Below are positions 1 through 8,236 of a DNA stretch of 64,000 bases, one piece after another. A model generated the notes under the pieces. The model saw only the letters and a program-made list of their open reading frames with translations. It was not told where the DNA came from and ran no database searches. The translations under genes and the position numbers were made by a program. Source of the DNA: Planotetraspora thailandica (GTDB lineage Bacteria > Actinomycetota > Actinomycetes > Streptosporangiales > Streptosporangiaceae); NCBI RefSeq assembly GCF_016863335.1, contig NZ_BOOR01000008.1:186001-250000 (forward strand), in the 5' to 3' direction. Positions within the stretch are counted from its first letter, which is position 1, and each line of letters opens with the position of its first letter.

Positions 1-1
1 C

Positions 2-2794
2 CGCCTGGCGGGGCCGCCGCTGCCCGCGGAACTGCTCCACGCCGACCTGTTCGTACGGCAGCTCGGGCCTGAGACGATCGTCGCGATCCTCATCTTGCTG
101 GTGTGGCTGGCCTGGCTTCAGCTGCTGTTGTGCGTGATCGTCGAGATCTACGCCGGGATCCGCCGGGTCGGGCTCCCCGCAAGGGTTCCGCTGTCGGGGG
201 GCACCCAGGCCCTCGTCAATCGCCTGGTGTCTGCGGTGCTGCTGCTGTTTACGGCGACCGCGGTCGTCGCACCGGTCGCCCATGCGAGCGCCCCGCCGTC
301 GATCGCCCCGCAGACGGTGGCCCTCTCCGCCCAGTTGCCCGCACTGTCGGCCCCCGTCGCGGCGGACGTCGAGCACGCGCCCCTCCCAGCCAGGGAGACC
401 AAGAAGGTCTACATCGTCCAGCCTCCCCACGGCCGCCATCACGAGAGCCTCTGGGAGATCGCCGACAAGTGCCTCGGCGACGGGCGGCGCTACGACGAGA
501 TCTTCCGGCTCAACCAGCACAAGGTGCAGCCGGATGGCAGCCGGTTGCGCATGGCCGACCTGATCCGGCCCGGCTGGGTGCTCGATATGCCGGACGACGC
601 CCGCAACGTCGAGGTGGTCTCCACGGGCGACGATCGCAGCACCATCCTCGAGGAGCATCAGAACCCGTCAGCAACGAACGAGACGCCGCCCAAGGCTGAG
701 ACCCCCAAAACGGCCGAGACGCCTCCGAAGGCCGAGCAGGCTCCGCCTCCCGTGGTGCTTCCGGAGCCCGCCATGCCGTCCCCGGCCCAGGTGCAGACTC
801 CCGTGCAGACCCCGCCGCCCGTGCAGAACTCCGCGCAGCCCACCGCTGAGCCGTCTGCAGCAGCAAACCAGGAAAAGCCGGACGAACCTCGCCGGGAGGA
901 ACGTCCTCCGGTGGCGGAACCCGAGGAAGCGGCCGCGGGGCTCGACCTCGTCGACTACCTCGGCGCGGCGACGCTGCTCAGCGCCGGTCTGCTCGCCGCG
1001 CTCGGACGGCGCAGGCGCGAACAGCTCTGGCGGAGGGCGTTCGGCCGGCGGCTCGCCCGGCCTCGCGGCGACGCTGCCAGCGCCGAGGTGGCCATCCGCC
1101 TGGGCGCCGATACCCCGGGCAGCCGCATGCTCGACCTCGGCCTGCGCCTGCTCGGCAAGCTCCTCGCCGAGGCCGACCGGCGGCCCCCGGCCATCTACGC
1201 GGTGCACCTGTCGGCCCGCGGTCTCGACCTGTGGATCCAGCCCGCCGACGAGGAAGCGCCCGAGCCCTGGGAGGCCTGCGACGGTGGACAGGTGTGGCGG
1301 CTGCCGGCGCACGAGGGCCGCAGGATCGACGAGAACTCCCTGGCCGACATGCCCGCTCCCTACCCAGGCCTGGTGTCGCTCGGCAGCGGCGACGACGGCA
1401 GGGTGCTGATCGATCTGGAAGCGGCACGCGGCCTGATCGGGATGACGGGCGCGCACACGGTTGCGGGCCTGGCCGCGCTCGCCGTCGAGCTGGCGACCAA
1501 CCGGTGGTCCGACGACATGCGGATCACGCTGGTCGGCTTCGGCGACGAGCTCACGGAGCTCGCGCCCGACCGGGTCCGTACGGCAGGCAGCATCGCCGAG
1601 GTGCTTCCCGAGTTCGAGGGCCGCCTGCAGCCCGGACGCGACGTGCTGACCGGCCGCATCCACGGGCGTGTGGCCGATCCGGCATGGACCCCGCACTATC
1701 TGCTGTCGGCGCTCCAGCCCGACGAGGACGAGGCCCGCCGCCTGGCCGTCCTGGGCAAGGACATGCGCACGGCGGCCGGGTTCGTGCTCGCGGGCGACGT
1801 TCCCAACGCGACCTGGCACTGGGAGATCACCGAGGACGGCCGGGCCCGAATCGACGCGCTCGGCTTCGACGTCGAAGCCCACCTGCTGCCGCGCAGGCAC
1901 TACGACGCCGTCATCGGTCTGTTCCGTACGGCACAGGAGTCCGACGGCGAGCCGCTCGCCATGCCGGAGCCCTCCGAGCAGGCCCCAGGCGAGCCGCCGT
2001 CCATCGAGGTACGCCTGCTCGGACCGGTCGAGATCAGCCCGGTCGACCCGCTCGAAGAGGGCCGGGCCGTGCTGGCCACCGAGCTGGTCGTCTATCTGGC
2101 CACCCATCGCGAGGGTGTGCATCCCGTCGTCCTCGGCGGTGTTCTCTGGCCGCGCGGCGTGCAGCCGGGGGTGCGGGACGCGACGATCGCCCGGGTGGCC
2201 GAGTGGCTCGGGCACGACTCGGCCGGCCGTCCGCACCTGTTCCTCGACGACTCGGGCAGGCTCAGGCTCGGGCCTGAGGTCCGTACGGACTGGCAGCTCT
2301 TCAACGAGCTGGCCCGCCGGGCGAAGGAGCTCGTCGACGCGGGCAGGCCGGAGTCGGCGCAGGCCGAGCTGCTGGAGAAGGCGCTGGGGCTCGTGCGCGG
2401 CCCGTTGCTGAACGGCAGGCCGGGCAACCGGTACGCGTGGCTCGCCGCCGATCCGCTCGAATACGACGTGACTGCCTGGGTGGCGGACGCGGCACACGAA
2501 CTCTGCTCCATCCGGCTGGCCGAGGGAGACGCGCAGGCCGCGGTCGCGGCGGCACGCGCGGGTCTCCTGCTGGCGGCCGACGACGAGGGCCTGTGGCGCG
2601 ACCTGCTGCGGGCCGCGCACGCCACGGGCGACCAGGCCAGGCTCCGGGTGGTCGTCGACGGGCTCTACCGCCGGGCCGCGTCGCACCCGTACGGAGGCGG
2701 CATGGCCCCCGAGACCGAAGCCCTCATCGAGGAGTTGCTCCCGTCCTGGAACCGGGGCAAGCGCACGGACCTCAGAACCCCCCGACTCGCCTGA
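2..2794 (+). CDS. LysM and BTAD domain membrane-anchored regulator (5' end outside window)
   Basis: The reading frame is already open at the left edge, so the TTG at 95 is probably not the real start. Counting from that TTG, there are two hydrophobic segments at about residues 1-18 and 40-62, then a LysM-like domain at about 103-175 (YIVQPPHG...SLWEIADKCLGDG). A Pro/Glu/Thr-rich linker follows to about 275, then a third membrane segment near 285-303. The C-terminal third, from about 640, matches a winged-helix plus bacterial transcriptional activator domain (EVRLLGPVEIS...). In actinobacteria this architecture is often found beside Tad-like pilus or secretion loci, so the unseen left flank may be such a locus; that is inference. 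The mutual fit of peptidoglycan-binding and regulator-like domains suggests a membrane-tethered sensor. Confidence 0.85.
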   Translation, partial: RLAGPPLPAELLHADLFVRQLGPETIVAILILLVWLAWLQLLLCVIVEIYAGIRRVGLPARVPLSGGTQALVNRLVSAVLLLFTATAVVAPVAHASAPPSIAPQTVALSAQLPALSAPVAADVEHAPLPARETKKVYIVQPPHGRHHESLWEIADKCLGDGRRYDEIFRLNQHKVQPDGSRLRMADLIRPGWVLDMPDDARNVEVVSTGDDRSTILEEHQNPSATNETPPKAETPKTAETPPKAEQAPPPVVLPEPAMPSPAQVQTPVQTPPPVQNSAQPTAEPSAAANQEKPDEPRREERPPVAEPEEAAAGLDLVDYLGAATLLSAGLLAALGRRRREQLWRRAFGRRLARPRGDAASAEVAIRLGADTPGSRMLDLGLRLLGKLLAEADRRPPAIYAVHLSARGLDLWIQPADEEAPEPWEACDGGQVWRLPAHEGRRIDENSLADMPAPYPGLVSLGSGDDGRVLIDLEAARGLIGMTGAHTVAGLAALAVELATNRWSDDMRITLVGFGDELTELAPDRVRTAGSIAEVLPEFEGRLQPGRDVLTGRIHGRVADPAWTPHYLLSALQPDEDEARRLAVLGKDMRTAAGFVLAGDVPNATWHWEITEDGRARIDALGFDVEAHLLPRRHYDAVIGLFRTAQESDGEPLAMPEPSEQAPGEPPSIEVRLLGPVEISPVDPLEEGRAVLATELVVYLATHREGVHPVVLGGVLWPRGVQPGVRDATIARVAEWLGHDSAGRPHLFLDDSGRLRLGPEVRTDWQLFNELARRAKELVDAGRPESAQAELLEKALGLVRGPLLNGRPGNRYAWLAADPLEYDVTAWVADAAHELCSIRLAEGDAQAAVAAARAGLLLAADDEGLWRDLLRAAHATGDQARLRVVVDGLYRRAASHPYGGGMAPETEALIEELLPSWNRGKRTDLRTPRLA

Positions 2795-2921
2795 TCGGAG
2801 CGTCACATTGCGTGCCCGAACCACCTCCGGATCATGCCGATCCGCGCATAACGGTGGATCATCCGCCGGGGCGGCGGCTACGGTCGTCGCGGCGGGGGCT
2901 CCCATCGACCGGAGGTCATCG

Positions 2922-3566
2922 TTGACGCGCTGGAGAGCCGCCGTCGCGCTGTCGGCGTTCGCCGTGCTCACGGCCTCCGCCTGCGGCAGCCCGCAGCGTG
3001 AGTTCAGGCCCGCCGGGGCGGTCGCCGGGCAGCCCTCGGGCACGGCCCCGGCGATGAAACCGGCCGGCGTGGAGACGGCCGCGGCCGGGACCGGGCTCCA
3101 GGTCTCCGTCGACTGGCCTGGCGGGCTCGACGCCGCGCAGGTCGCCATGGTCAAGGCGTTGACCGACACCTACACCGCCCAATGGCGCGCGGTCACCAGC
3201 CGCGGCAAGGACACCGCCTACCTCCGAGGCGTGGAGGACCCCGCCACCAAGGACGCCTACAAACTGGTGCACAGTTTCGTGGACCACAAGCTGTCGGCGA
3301 CCGGCGTGGCGAAGATGTACTCGTTGCGGGTCGCCTCGGCGATGGGCCGGGGTGCGGAGATCCACGCGTGTGTGGACGAGTCGGGCGTGAAAGTGGTCGA
3401 CCGCTCGGGAACTCCGGTGGCCAAACAACCCGCATGGACCAAACCCCCGAAATCCACCTTCTTCCAGGCCGCGGCCATACGTCAGGGCGCCGACGGCAAA
3501 TGGCGCATCAAGCTGTTCCAGCACGCCGTCTATCCCCACGAGCGCGCGAAGGAGTGCGTCCGATGA
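2922..3566 (+). CDS. Putative secreted lipoprotein, unknown function
   Basis: This encodes 214 residues. I chose the TTG at 2922 because GGAGGT lies at 2911-2916, five bases upstream, and it gives a clean export signal (MTRWRAAVALSAFAVLTASAC). The cysteine after ASA is a plausible but non-classical lipobox. The remainder has no family I recognise; it is mixed-charge and ends in a segment resembling the NTF2/Mce-associated fold class (TFFQAAAIRQGADGKWRIKLF). The stop overlaps the next start in ATGA, so the two are translationally coupled. It follows the LysM/BTAD gene on the same strand and is probably co-transcribed with it. Confidence 0.7.
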   Translation: MTRWRAAVALSAFAVLTASACGSPQREFRPAGAVAGQPSGTAPAMKPAGVETAAAGTGLQVSVDWPGGLDAAQVAMVKALTDTYTAQWRAVTSRGKDTAYLRGVEDPATKDAYKLVHSFVDHKLSATGVAKMYSLRVASAMGRGAEIHACVDESGVKVVDRSGTPVAKQPAWTKPPKSTFFQAAAIRQGADGKWRIKLFQHAVYPHERAKECVR

Positions 3567-4507
3567 GCTTTTCCGCGAGCAGACGCTCGAGAACCGCCCT
3601 GGCCGTCCTGCTGGCCGGTGCGTTGACGACCGTTGCGGCCGCCCTTCCTCGCGGTCCCGAAGGGGACGGCTACCAGGACGGCAATACGGCGGGCGTGGTG
3701 TTGAAGGACTCCAGCATCGTCCTGTCCGGCAACGGCCTCGGCGGCGACCGCGGCAGCGGCTACAGCATGCCGCGTCCCTGCTGGTACGAGCCCGGCAAGT
3801 CCGCCGAGGAGATGCTCGCGACCCAGGAGGACCTCGGCGAGTACTGGTACCACACCAACCCCGGCGGAACCCCGGAGCAGTACGAGGCGTGGCTCAATCA
3901 GTACAAGGACAAGGTCGGCCAGGACGGCAGATGGTGGAGCCCCGCCTACAACTCCGCCGACCCGGGCGGTATGGCCTGCTGGGCAGGCCTGGAAGGCGCG
4001 CTCTGGGTGGCGGCGGGCGACACGCCCCCGGCGGGGATCAGTCCTGAGGTGCTCCTGGCGATCGCGCGGGCCGCGCTCACCGTGCCCGAGCCGACGATCA
4101 ACGTGAACCCCGACGGCAAGAGCTACGTCAACCTCGACACGTGGGTATGGCTGACGGGAATCGGCGCGACCGAAAGATCGGTGACCGCCTCGATCCCGGG
4201 AATCATGTCGGCCACCGTGACGGCGACACTGGGAGACGATATGTCGATCGACTCCGGTACCGATTGGGCAAAAGAGCACAACGCGTGCGGCCAAACCGGA
4301 ACCCCCTATGACGGGGGCGACAAGGCGAGCTGCGGCGTCACCTACCTGCGAGCATCGGTCGACGATGTCTACACGCTCACGGTCACGACCGAGTGGGACA
4401 TCGAAGGCTCCATCGGCGGAGCCCCGAGCGGTGTATTCCAGCCGATTCCGGTGTCCACCGAGCGGGACATCGCCGTGGGCGAGGTGCAGAGCACGGTCCG
4501 GCGTTGA
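3563..4507 (+). CDS. Exported protein of unknown function
   Basis: This encodes 314 residues, starting at the ATG at 3563, which overlaps the upstream stop and has AAGGAG at 3549-3554. An N-terminal signal peptide is clear (SRRSRTALAVLLAGALTTVAAA). The mature part is rich in Trp, Tyr and Gly, with paired cysteines (PCWYEPG near residue 72, and later CGQTG and CGVTY) that suggest disulfides in an extracytoplasmic protein. I do not recognise a catalytic motif. Similar Trp/Tyr-rich exported proteins occur next to Tad-like loci in actinobacteria, so a role in surface assembly is possible but unproven. It ends four bases before the convergent ogt gene. Confidence 0.7.
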   Translation: MSFSASRRSRTALAVLLAGALTTVAAALPRGPEGDGYQDGNTAGVVLKDSSIVLSGNGLGGDRGSGYSMPRPCWYEPGKSAEEMLATQEDLGEYWYHTNPGGTPEQYEAWLNQYKDKVGQDGRWWSPAYNSADPGGMACWAGLEGALWVAAGDTPPAGISPEVLLAIARAALTVPEPTINVNPDGKSYVNLDTWVWLTGIGATERSVTASIPGIMSATVTATLGDDMSIDSGTDWAKEHNACGQTGTPYDGGDKASCGVTYLRASVDDVYTLTVTTEWDIEGSIGGAPSGVFQPIPVSTERDIAVGEVQSTVRR

Positions 4508-4511
4508 GGTC

Positions 4512-5009
4512 TCAGCCGCGGAGCTCGTGCTTCAGCAGCCATTCCTTGACGCAGGTGCCGTAGTAGTAGCCGCCGTACCCGCCCGACGCGGGCAGCACCC
4601 GGTGGCAGGGCACGAACGGCGCGACCAGGTTCTGGGCGCACGCCGAGCCGGCGGCCCGTGCTGCAGTCCTCGGCAGGCCTGCCTTCACGGCCAGCTCGGC
4701 GTACGACACGGTCGTCCCGGCCGGCACGGCACGCAACGCCTCGTACAACCGTTGCCGGGTGGGCGTGCCTGGCTGCTCGGCCGCCATGTCGTCGAGCGCG
4801 TCCACCTTGCCGTCCAGGTAGTCCCGTACGGCCTGGGCGGCATCTCCGAGGTCGTGCGTTTCACGGAGCGGGAGCCCCTGAAGTCGCGGCGAGAGCCGTA
4901 CGAACATCTCCCGGGGGTCGGCGGTGAAGCCTGCGGCGACGAGCACGCCGTCGTGGGCGAGCACGGCCAGCGGGCCCACGGGTGTCGGCAGGGTCTGGGC
5001 GAGGATCAT
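4512..5009 (-). CDS. ogt: Methylated-DNA--protein-cysteine methyltransferase
   Basis: It removes O6-alkyl groups from guanine by irreversible transfer to its own cysteine. The product is 165 residues with the acceptor motif PCHRVLP at Cys135 and the flanking GGYGGYYYGTCVKEWLL tail. The ATG at 5009 is chosen because AAGGAG lies six bases upstream; an in-frame ATG at 5024 overlaps the stop of the preceding gene but has no ribosome-binding site. It lies directly downstream of the ada-alkA fusion on the same strand, forming a two-gene alkylation-repair operon. Confidence 0.95.
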   Translation of the reverse strand: MILAQTLPTPVGPLAVLAHDGVLVAAGFTADPREMFVRLSPRLQGLPLRETHDLGDAAQAVRDYLDGKVDALDDMAAEQPGTPTRQRLYEALRAVPAGTTVSYAELAVKAGLPRTAARAAGSACAQNLVAPFVPCHRVLPASGGYGGYYYGTCVKEWLLKHELRG

Positions 5010-5020
5010 CGTCGTCTCCT

Positions 5021-6472
5021 TCATCGGTGGTTGGCCGTGTTCCAGAGATGGATTGCGGCATAGGCGCGCCACGGGCGCCACTTGTCGGGTTCGCCTGGGT
5101 GGATGTCCAGCCGGGCCATCGCCTTGCGGAGCTCCAGGTCGCCTTCCGGCCAGGCGTCCGGGTCTCTGAGCGACCGCAGGGCGATGTAACCGGCCGTCCA
5201 GGGGCCGATGCCGGGGATCTCCAGCAGTTCGGCGGTCGTGTCGGCGGGGTCGGCACCACCGTCGAGATCGATCCGCTCCCCGGCTACGGCCTCGGCCAGG
5301 GAGGTCAGCGTGGCGATGCGGCGGTTGGTGAGGCCGATCCCGGTCAGGTCGGAGCCGGCGAGCCGGTCGGCCGTGGGAAAGAGCACGCCGGGCGTCGTGC
5401 CGGGTGTGGCGGGGGTGCCCGCTCGGGCGGCGATGCGGCCGAGGATCGTTCGGGCTCCCGCGACCGAGATCTGCTGGCCGACCACGGCGCGCACGGCCAG
5501 TTCGAACCCGTCGTACGCCCCGGGGACGCGCAGGCCTGGGCGTTCCTCGACCAGGGGCGCCAGGCTTGTCGAGCCGAGGACGTCCGCGATCGCTTCGGGA
5601 TCGGCGTCCAGGTCGAGCAGCCTCCGGCAGCGCGACACGATTCGCGCCAGCCCGCGCGTGTCATCCGTCCTGACCGTCAGCGTGATGTGCTCACCGGAGG
5701 GCGCGAGCGTGAGCGACCCACCGGGTACGGCTCGGCTGAAGGAGGCCACTTCTGAAGGGGCGCCGTTCATCCAGGCGACGCTCTCCACGCCGGGGATGGC
5801 GCGGGCGGCAAGGAAACGCAGCACGCTCTGGGCGTCATAAGGCTGCCGGTAGGCCAGCTTCAGCGTGAGCTCCGTCATGATCGCCGGTGTGGACGCCAGC
5901 GGGCCCACGGCCTTCCTCAGCTCTCCGGGGGCGAAGCCGTACGACTCCTTCATGGCCGCGTTGAACTGCCGCACACTGCCGAAACCCGAGGCGAACGCCA
6001 CGTCGGTGATCGGCAGTGGAGTTTCGGTCAGAAGTTGCTTGGCGAGGAGCAGCCGCCTGGTCCGGGCGACGGCGAGAGGGCCCGTTCCGAGCTCGGCGAC
6101 GAACAGGCGATGCAGGTGGCGCTCGGTCACGTGCAGTCGCTGGGCCAGTCCCGCCACGCCGCGCTCGTCGGCGACGCCGTCGTCGATCAGGCGCAGCGCC
6201 CGGCCGACCAGGTCGGCCCGGACGTCCCATCCAGGGTCGCCGGGGCTGAGCTCGGGACGGCAACGACGGCACGGGCGGAATCCGGCAGCCTCGGCCGCCG
6301 CCGCATGCCGGTAGAACCGCACGTTCTTCCTGGCCGGAGTACGTGCGGGACAGATGGGACGGCAGTAGATGCCTGTGGAGGTGACCGCCGTGTAGAAACG
6401 CCCGTCGAACCTGGCGTCCCGCGCGGAGACCGCCACATAGCAGGCGTCGAAGTCGAGCTCTCGTGTGCTCAC
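5021..6472 (-). CDS. alkA: Ada-AlkA fusion: alkylation-response regulator and 3-methyladenine DNA glycosylase
   Basis: This is a 483-residue fusion. The Ada metal-binding domain carries the four zinc cysteines (Cys37 and Cys41 in TGIYCRPICPART, Cys68 and Cys71 in FRPCRRCRPE). One of them is the methylphosphotriester acceptor in this family. An AraC-type helix-turn-helix spans about 85-185, an AlkA N-terminal domain about 190-290, and an HhH-GPD glycosylase to the end (EIPGIGPWTAGY, with the catalytic Asp region WPEGDLEL). The GTG at 6472 is chosen because the protein family begins near there; the open frame continues upstream through repeat DNA and would add an unrelated N-terminus. No clear ribosome-binding site is seen, and a -10-like CATAAC near 6483-6488 would fit a leaderless message. 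Confidence 0.93.
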   Translation of the reverse strand: MSTRELDFDACYVAVSARDARFDGRFYTAVTSTGIYCRPICPARTPARKNVRFYRHAAAAEAAGFRPCRRCRPELSPGDPGWDVRADLVGRALRLIDDGVADERGVAGLAQRLHVTERHLHRLFVAELGTGPLAVARTRRLLLAKQLLTETPLPITDVAFASGFGSVRQFNAAMKESYGFAPGELRKAVGPLASTPAIMTELTLKLAYRQPYDAQSVLRFLAARAIPGVESVAWMNGAPSEVASFSRAVPGGSLTLAPSGEHITLTVRTDDTRGLARIVSRCRRLLDLDADPEAIADVLGSTSLAPLVEERPGLRVPGAYDGFELAVRAVVGQQISVAGARTILGRIAARAGTPATPGTTPGVLFPTADRLAGSDLTGIGLTNRRIATLTSLAEAVAGERIDLDGGADPADTTAELLEIPGIGPWTAGYIALRSLRDPDAWPEGDLELRKAMARLDIHPGEPDKWRPWRAYAAIHLWNTANHR

Positions 6473-6574
6473 GAATCTGACGTTATGCCCAGGCCAACCC
6501 AACTCACTGGCGGAAATCAGACCCCGCCGTGCTGAAGGTCCAAGCCCACCGAAGGGGCCCCACACCTCTTTCTC

Positions 6575-6914
6575 GTGATCATGCAGAAGTTCGAGGATCT
6601 CGCCGTGACCAGCCTGAACGCTGATCGTGATCATGCAGAAGTTCGTTGGGTTGGCGTTTCACAAGGCACTTTGCGTTTCGTGATCATGCACTTCTCACGT
6701 CGTACGGCCGGCACGGTGACTGCGAGCAGTGCATGATCACGATGCGCGGAATCCCAGGTCAGCGCGTATGTTTCCGAACTTCTGCATGATCACGATCGGC
6801 AAACGGCGAGCTCAGGGGCCGTGTTGCCGAACTTCTGCATGATCACGGCCCAAGGGGGGGGGGGGCGGCTTCTGCATGATCACACCCCAAGGGGGGCGGC
6901 TTCTGCATGATCAC
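6575..6914. repeat. Repeat cluster 1 of the GTGATCATGCAGAAGTTCGG family, converging copies
   Basis: Eight copies fill most of the gap between ada-alkA and the NYN gene. Forward copies start at 6575, 6627 and 6680; reverse copies start, on the minus strand, at 6914, 6883, 6846, 6793 and 6740. Intervals are 52, 53, then on the other strand 31, 37, 53 and 53. Each regular unit is a 19-20 base conserved head followed by 33-34 variable bases ending in TC. The two leftmost reverse units (6883, 6914) replace the AAGTTCGG part with a C-run. Units starting at 6627, 6680, 6740, 6793 and 6846 each read as 18 codons plus TGA. Confidence 0.9.
6680..6740. repeat. Inverted-repeat centre of cluster 1
   Basis: The last forward and last reverse repeat copies face each other and share 13-base perfect arms (GTGATCATGCACT and its complement). 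This makes a 61-base near-palindromic unit. Both strands contain an 18-codon open frame over essentially the same bases (6680-6736 forward, 6684-6740 reverse), each ending in GCATGA. Confidence 0.85.
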
Positions 6915-6932
6915 GGCAACGGGGGGGGGGGG
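6854..6932. repeat. Homopolymer G tracts of 12, 6 and 12 bases
   Basis: Runs of G occur at 6854-6865 (12), 6891-6896 (6) and 6921-6932 (12). The first two sit at the same place inside successive reverse repeat units, which differ mainly in run length. Such tracts are slippage-prone in cells and error-prone in sequencing. Confidence 0.9.
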
Positions 6933-6969
6933 CTCCCCGGGGAGGTTTCCGGGAAGGCCCCGTGCGAGG

Positions 6970-7905
6970 TCACTTGCTGGATATGCCTACGCCTAGGTCG
7001 AATTCTCGGTAGACACGGGCCCAGAAGCCGTCCCTCAACCAGACTCTCGCCTCGGGATACGGCCGCAGCGAGTGGCCGAGCTCCTTCTCTGCCTCGATCA
7101 GCAACTCGGTGTCGATGACGGTCGGCAGGAGCGGCCCGGGAAGCAGATCGCGTATGTTGTCGCGTCCTCGCGTGAGGATCCACTTCTGGGCGACGTGCTC
7201 GCCGACCTCCTCGACGTTCGGGCGGCTGGGGCCGAGCTTGGTCACCTGTCCGATAGGCGCCTTCGGCACCGGTTTGACCGTACGGCCGGCGAACACCTGG
7301 GCCGGCGACGGCGCAGGAGTGACGGCGACGGGCACCGGAGCCCGGTTGAAATAGGGACGCAGGAAATCGGCGCTGAGGATCTCCACCGTGTCGGATTCCC
7401 AAACCAGCCGTTCGGCCTGGTTGGTGCCGAACGGCGGCTCGACGCCCCATAGGTGGATCCGCACGCCGTAGGCCTGGGCGGCCTCCACGGCGGGCACCAT
7501 GTCCTCGTCGCCGGCGATCAGCACGGTGTCGCTCACGGCGTGGTGGCGTGCCAGGGCTTCCAGGTCGCTGCGGATCTGCGCGTCGACGCCTTTCTGCTGG
7601 CCACGCGCGTTCAGGTTGCCCAGCCGCACCTTGACCCAGGGAAGCTGGGCGATCACGCGCTGGTCCACGGTGGGGACACGGTCCCTGGCGGCGTCGTACC
7701 AATAAACCCGCAGCAGTTCACCGGGGATGCGCTCGAGTGCGTGCTTCTGGAGCGCCTGGATGAGTTCGTCGGCCGCGACGCGGTACTCCTTGCGCTCCTT
7801 GGCGCCCAGGAGAACTTCACCCGCCGCGGCGTACAAGTAACCCACGTCTACAAGAACGGCATACTTTGCGGTCATGCCATGTGCGTTGAAGTCCGGGACG
7901 GCCAT
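6970..7905 (-). CDS. NYN (PIN-like) domain protein
   Basis: This is a 311-residue NYN/LabA-like predicted RNase. The acidic active-site set is visible: Asp20 in VLVDVGYLY, Asp108 in KGVDAQIRSD, and Asp133/Asp135 in IAGDEDMVPAV. The C-terminal part from about residue 240 is a separate conserved segment ending in a Trp/Arg-rich stretch and may be an OST-HTH-like RNA-binding module; that assignment is tentative. The ATG at 7905 is chosen for the GGAGGA 6-8 bases upstream. An in-frame ATG at 7875 is an alternative. Its role is probably RNA turnover, but no partner gene is adjacent. Confidence 0.88.
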   Translation of the reverse strand: MAVPDFNAHGMTAKYAVLVDVGYLYAAAGEVLLGAKERKEYRVAADELIQALQKHALERIPGELLRVYWYDAARDRVPTVDQRVIAQLPWVKVRLGNLNARGQQKGVDAQIRSDLEALARHHAVSDTVLIAGDEDMVPAVEAAQAYGVRIHLWGVEPPFGTNQAERLVWESDTVEILSADFLRPYFNRAPVPVAVTPAPSPAQVFAGRTVKPVPKAPIGQVTKLGPSRPNVEEVGEHVAQKWILTRGRDNIRDLLPGPLLPTVIDTELLIEAEKELGHSLRPYPEARVWLRDGFWARVYREFDLGVGISSK

Positions 7906-8020
7906 TGGTGTCCTCCAGGACTCGTCACTAGTTGATCGGCTGACTATATTCCCCCACTTTCTAGATAGTCCCAACTCTTGGGCCAGTTGACACCCTGTTC
8001 GGCCGATCTAATCGTCTGAC

Positions 8021-8236
8021 TCACCTGTGGCCGGGCATGAAGGCCGCCCGCCACGCGCCCGGTCCATGTGGAAGATCACTACGCATGCGATGCGCCGGAT
8101 TCCTCCAGTTATTCGCGTTGCGTACGGCTTTCGCCGCCCCAGTCGCGCGTACGGCCAGGGCGGCGACAAGGGCGGCGATCTCCTCGGGAGTCGCGTCCCC
8201 TCGAACGATCTTCAGGTACGGCTCTTGCTCGCTCAC
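8021..8236 (-). CDS. accE: Acyl-CoA carboxylase epsilon subunit
   Basis: This 71-residue protein is typical of the small epsilon subunit that stimulates actinobacterial acyl-CoA carboxylases. It opens with a conserved stretch ([21 protein letters not shown]) and ends in a basic, Trp-containing tail. Its ATG overlaps the beta-subunit stop (ATGA at 8233-8236), so the subunits are made in a coupled way. The length and the position behind the beta subunit are both diagnostic. Confidence 0.92.
   Translation of the reverse strand: MSEQEPYLKIVRGDATPEEIAALVAALAVRATGAAKAVRNANNWRNPAHRMRSDLPHGPGAWRAAFMPGHR

Noticed and set aside
668-3169. Long minus-strand frame over the LysM/BTAD gene
   Set aside because: It is an antisense shadow in GC-rich DNA: low-complexity composition, no family features, and the plus strand encodes recognisable domains.
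6575-6914. CRISPR array
   Set aside because: The core repeat is short and degenerate, the variable parts are related to each other across loci, copies change strand within the locus, and no cas gene is present.
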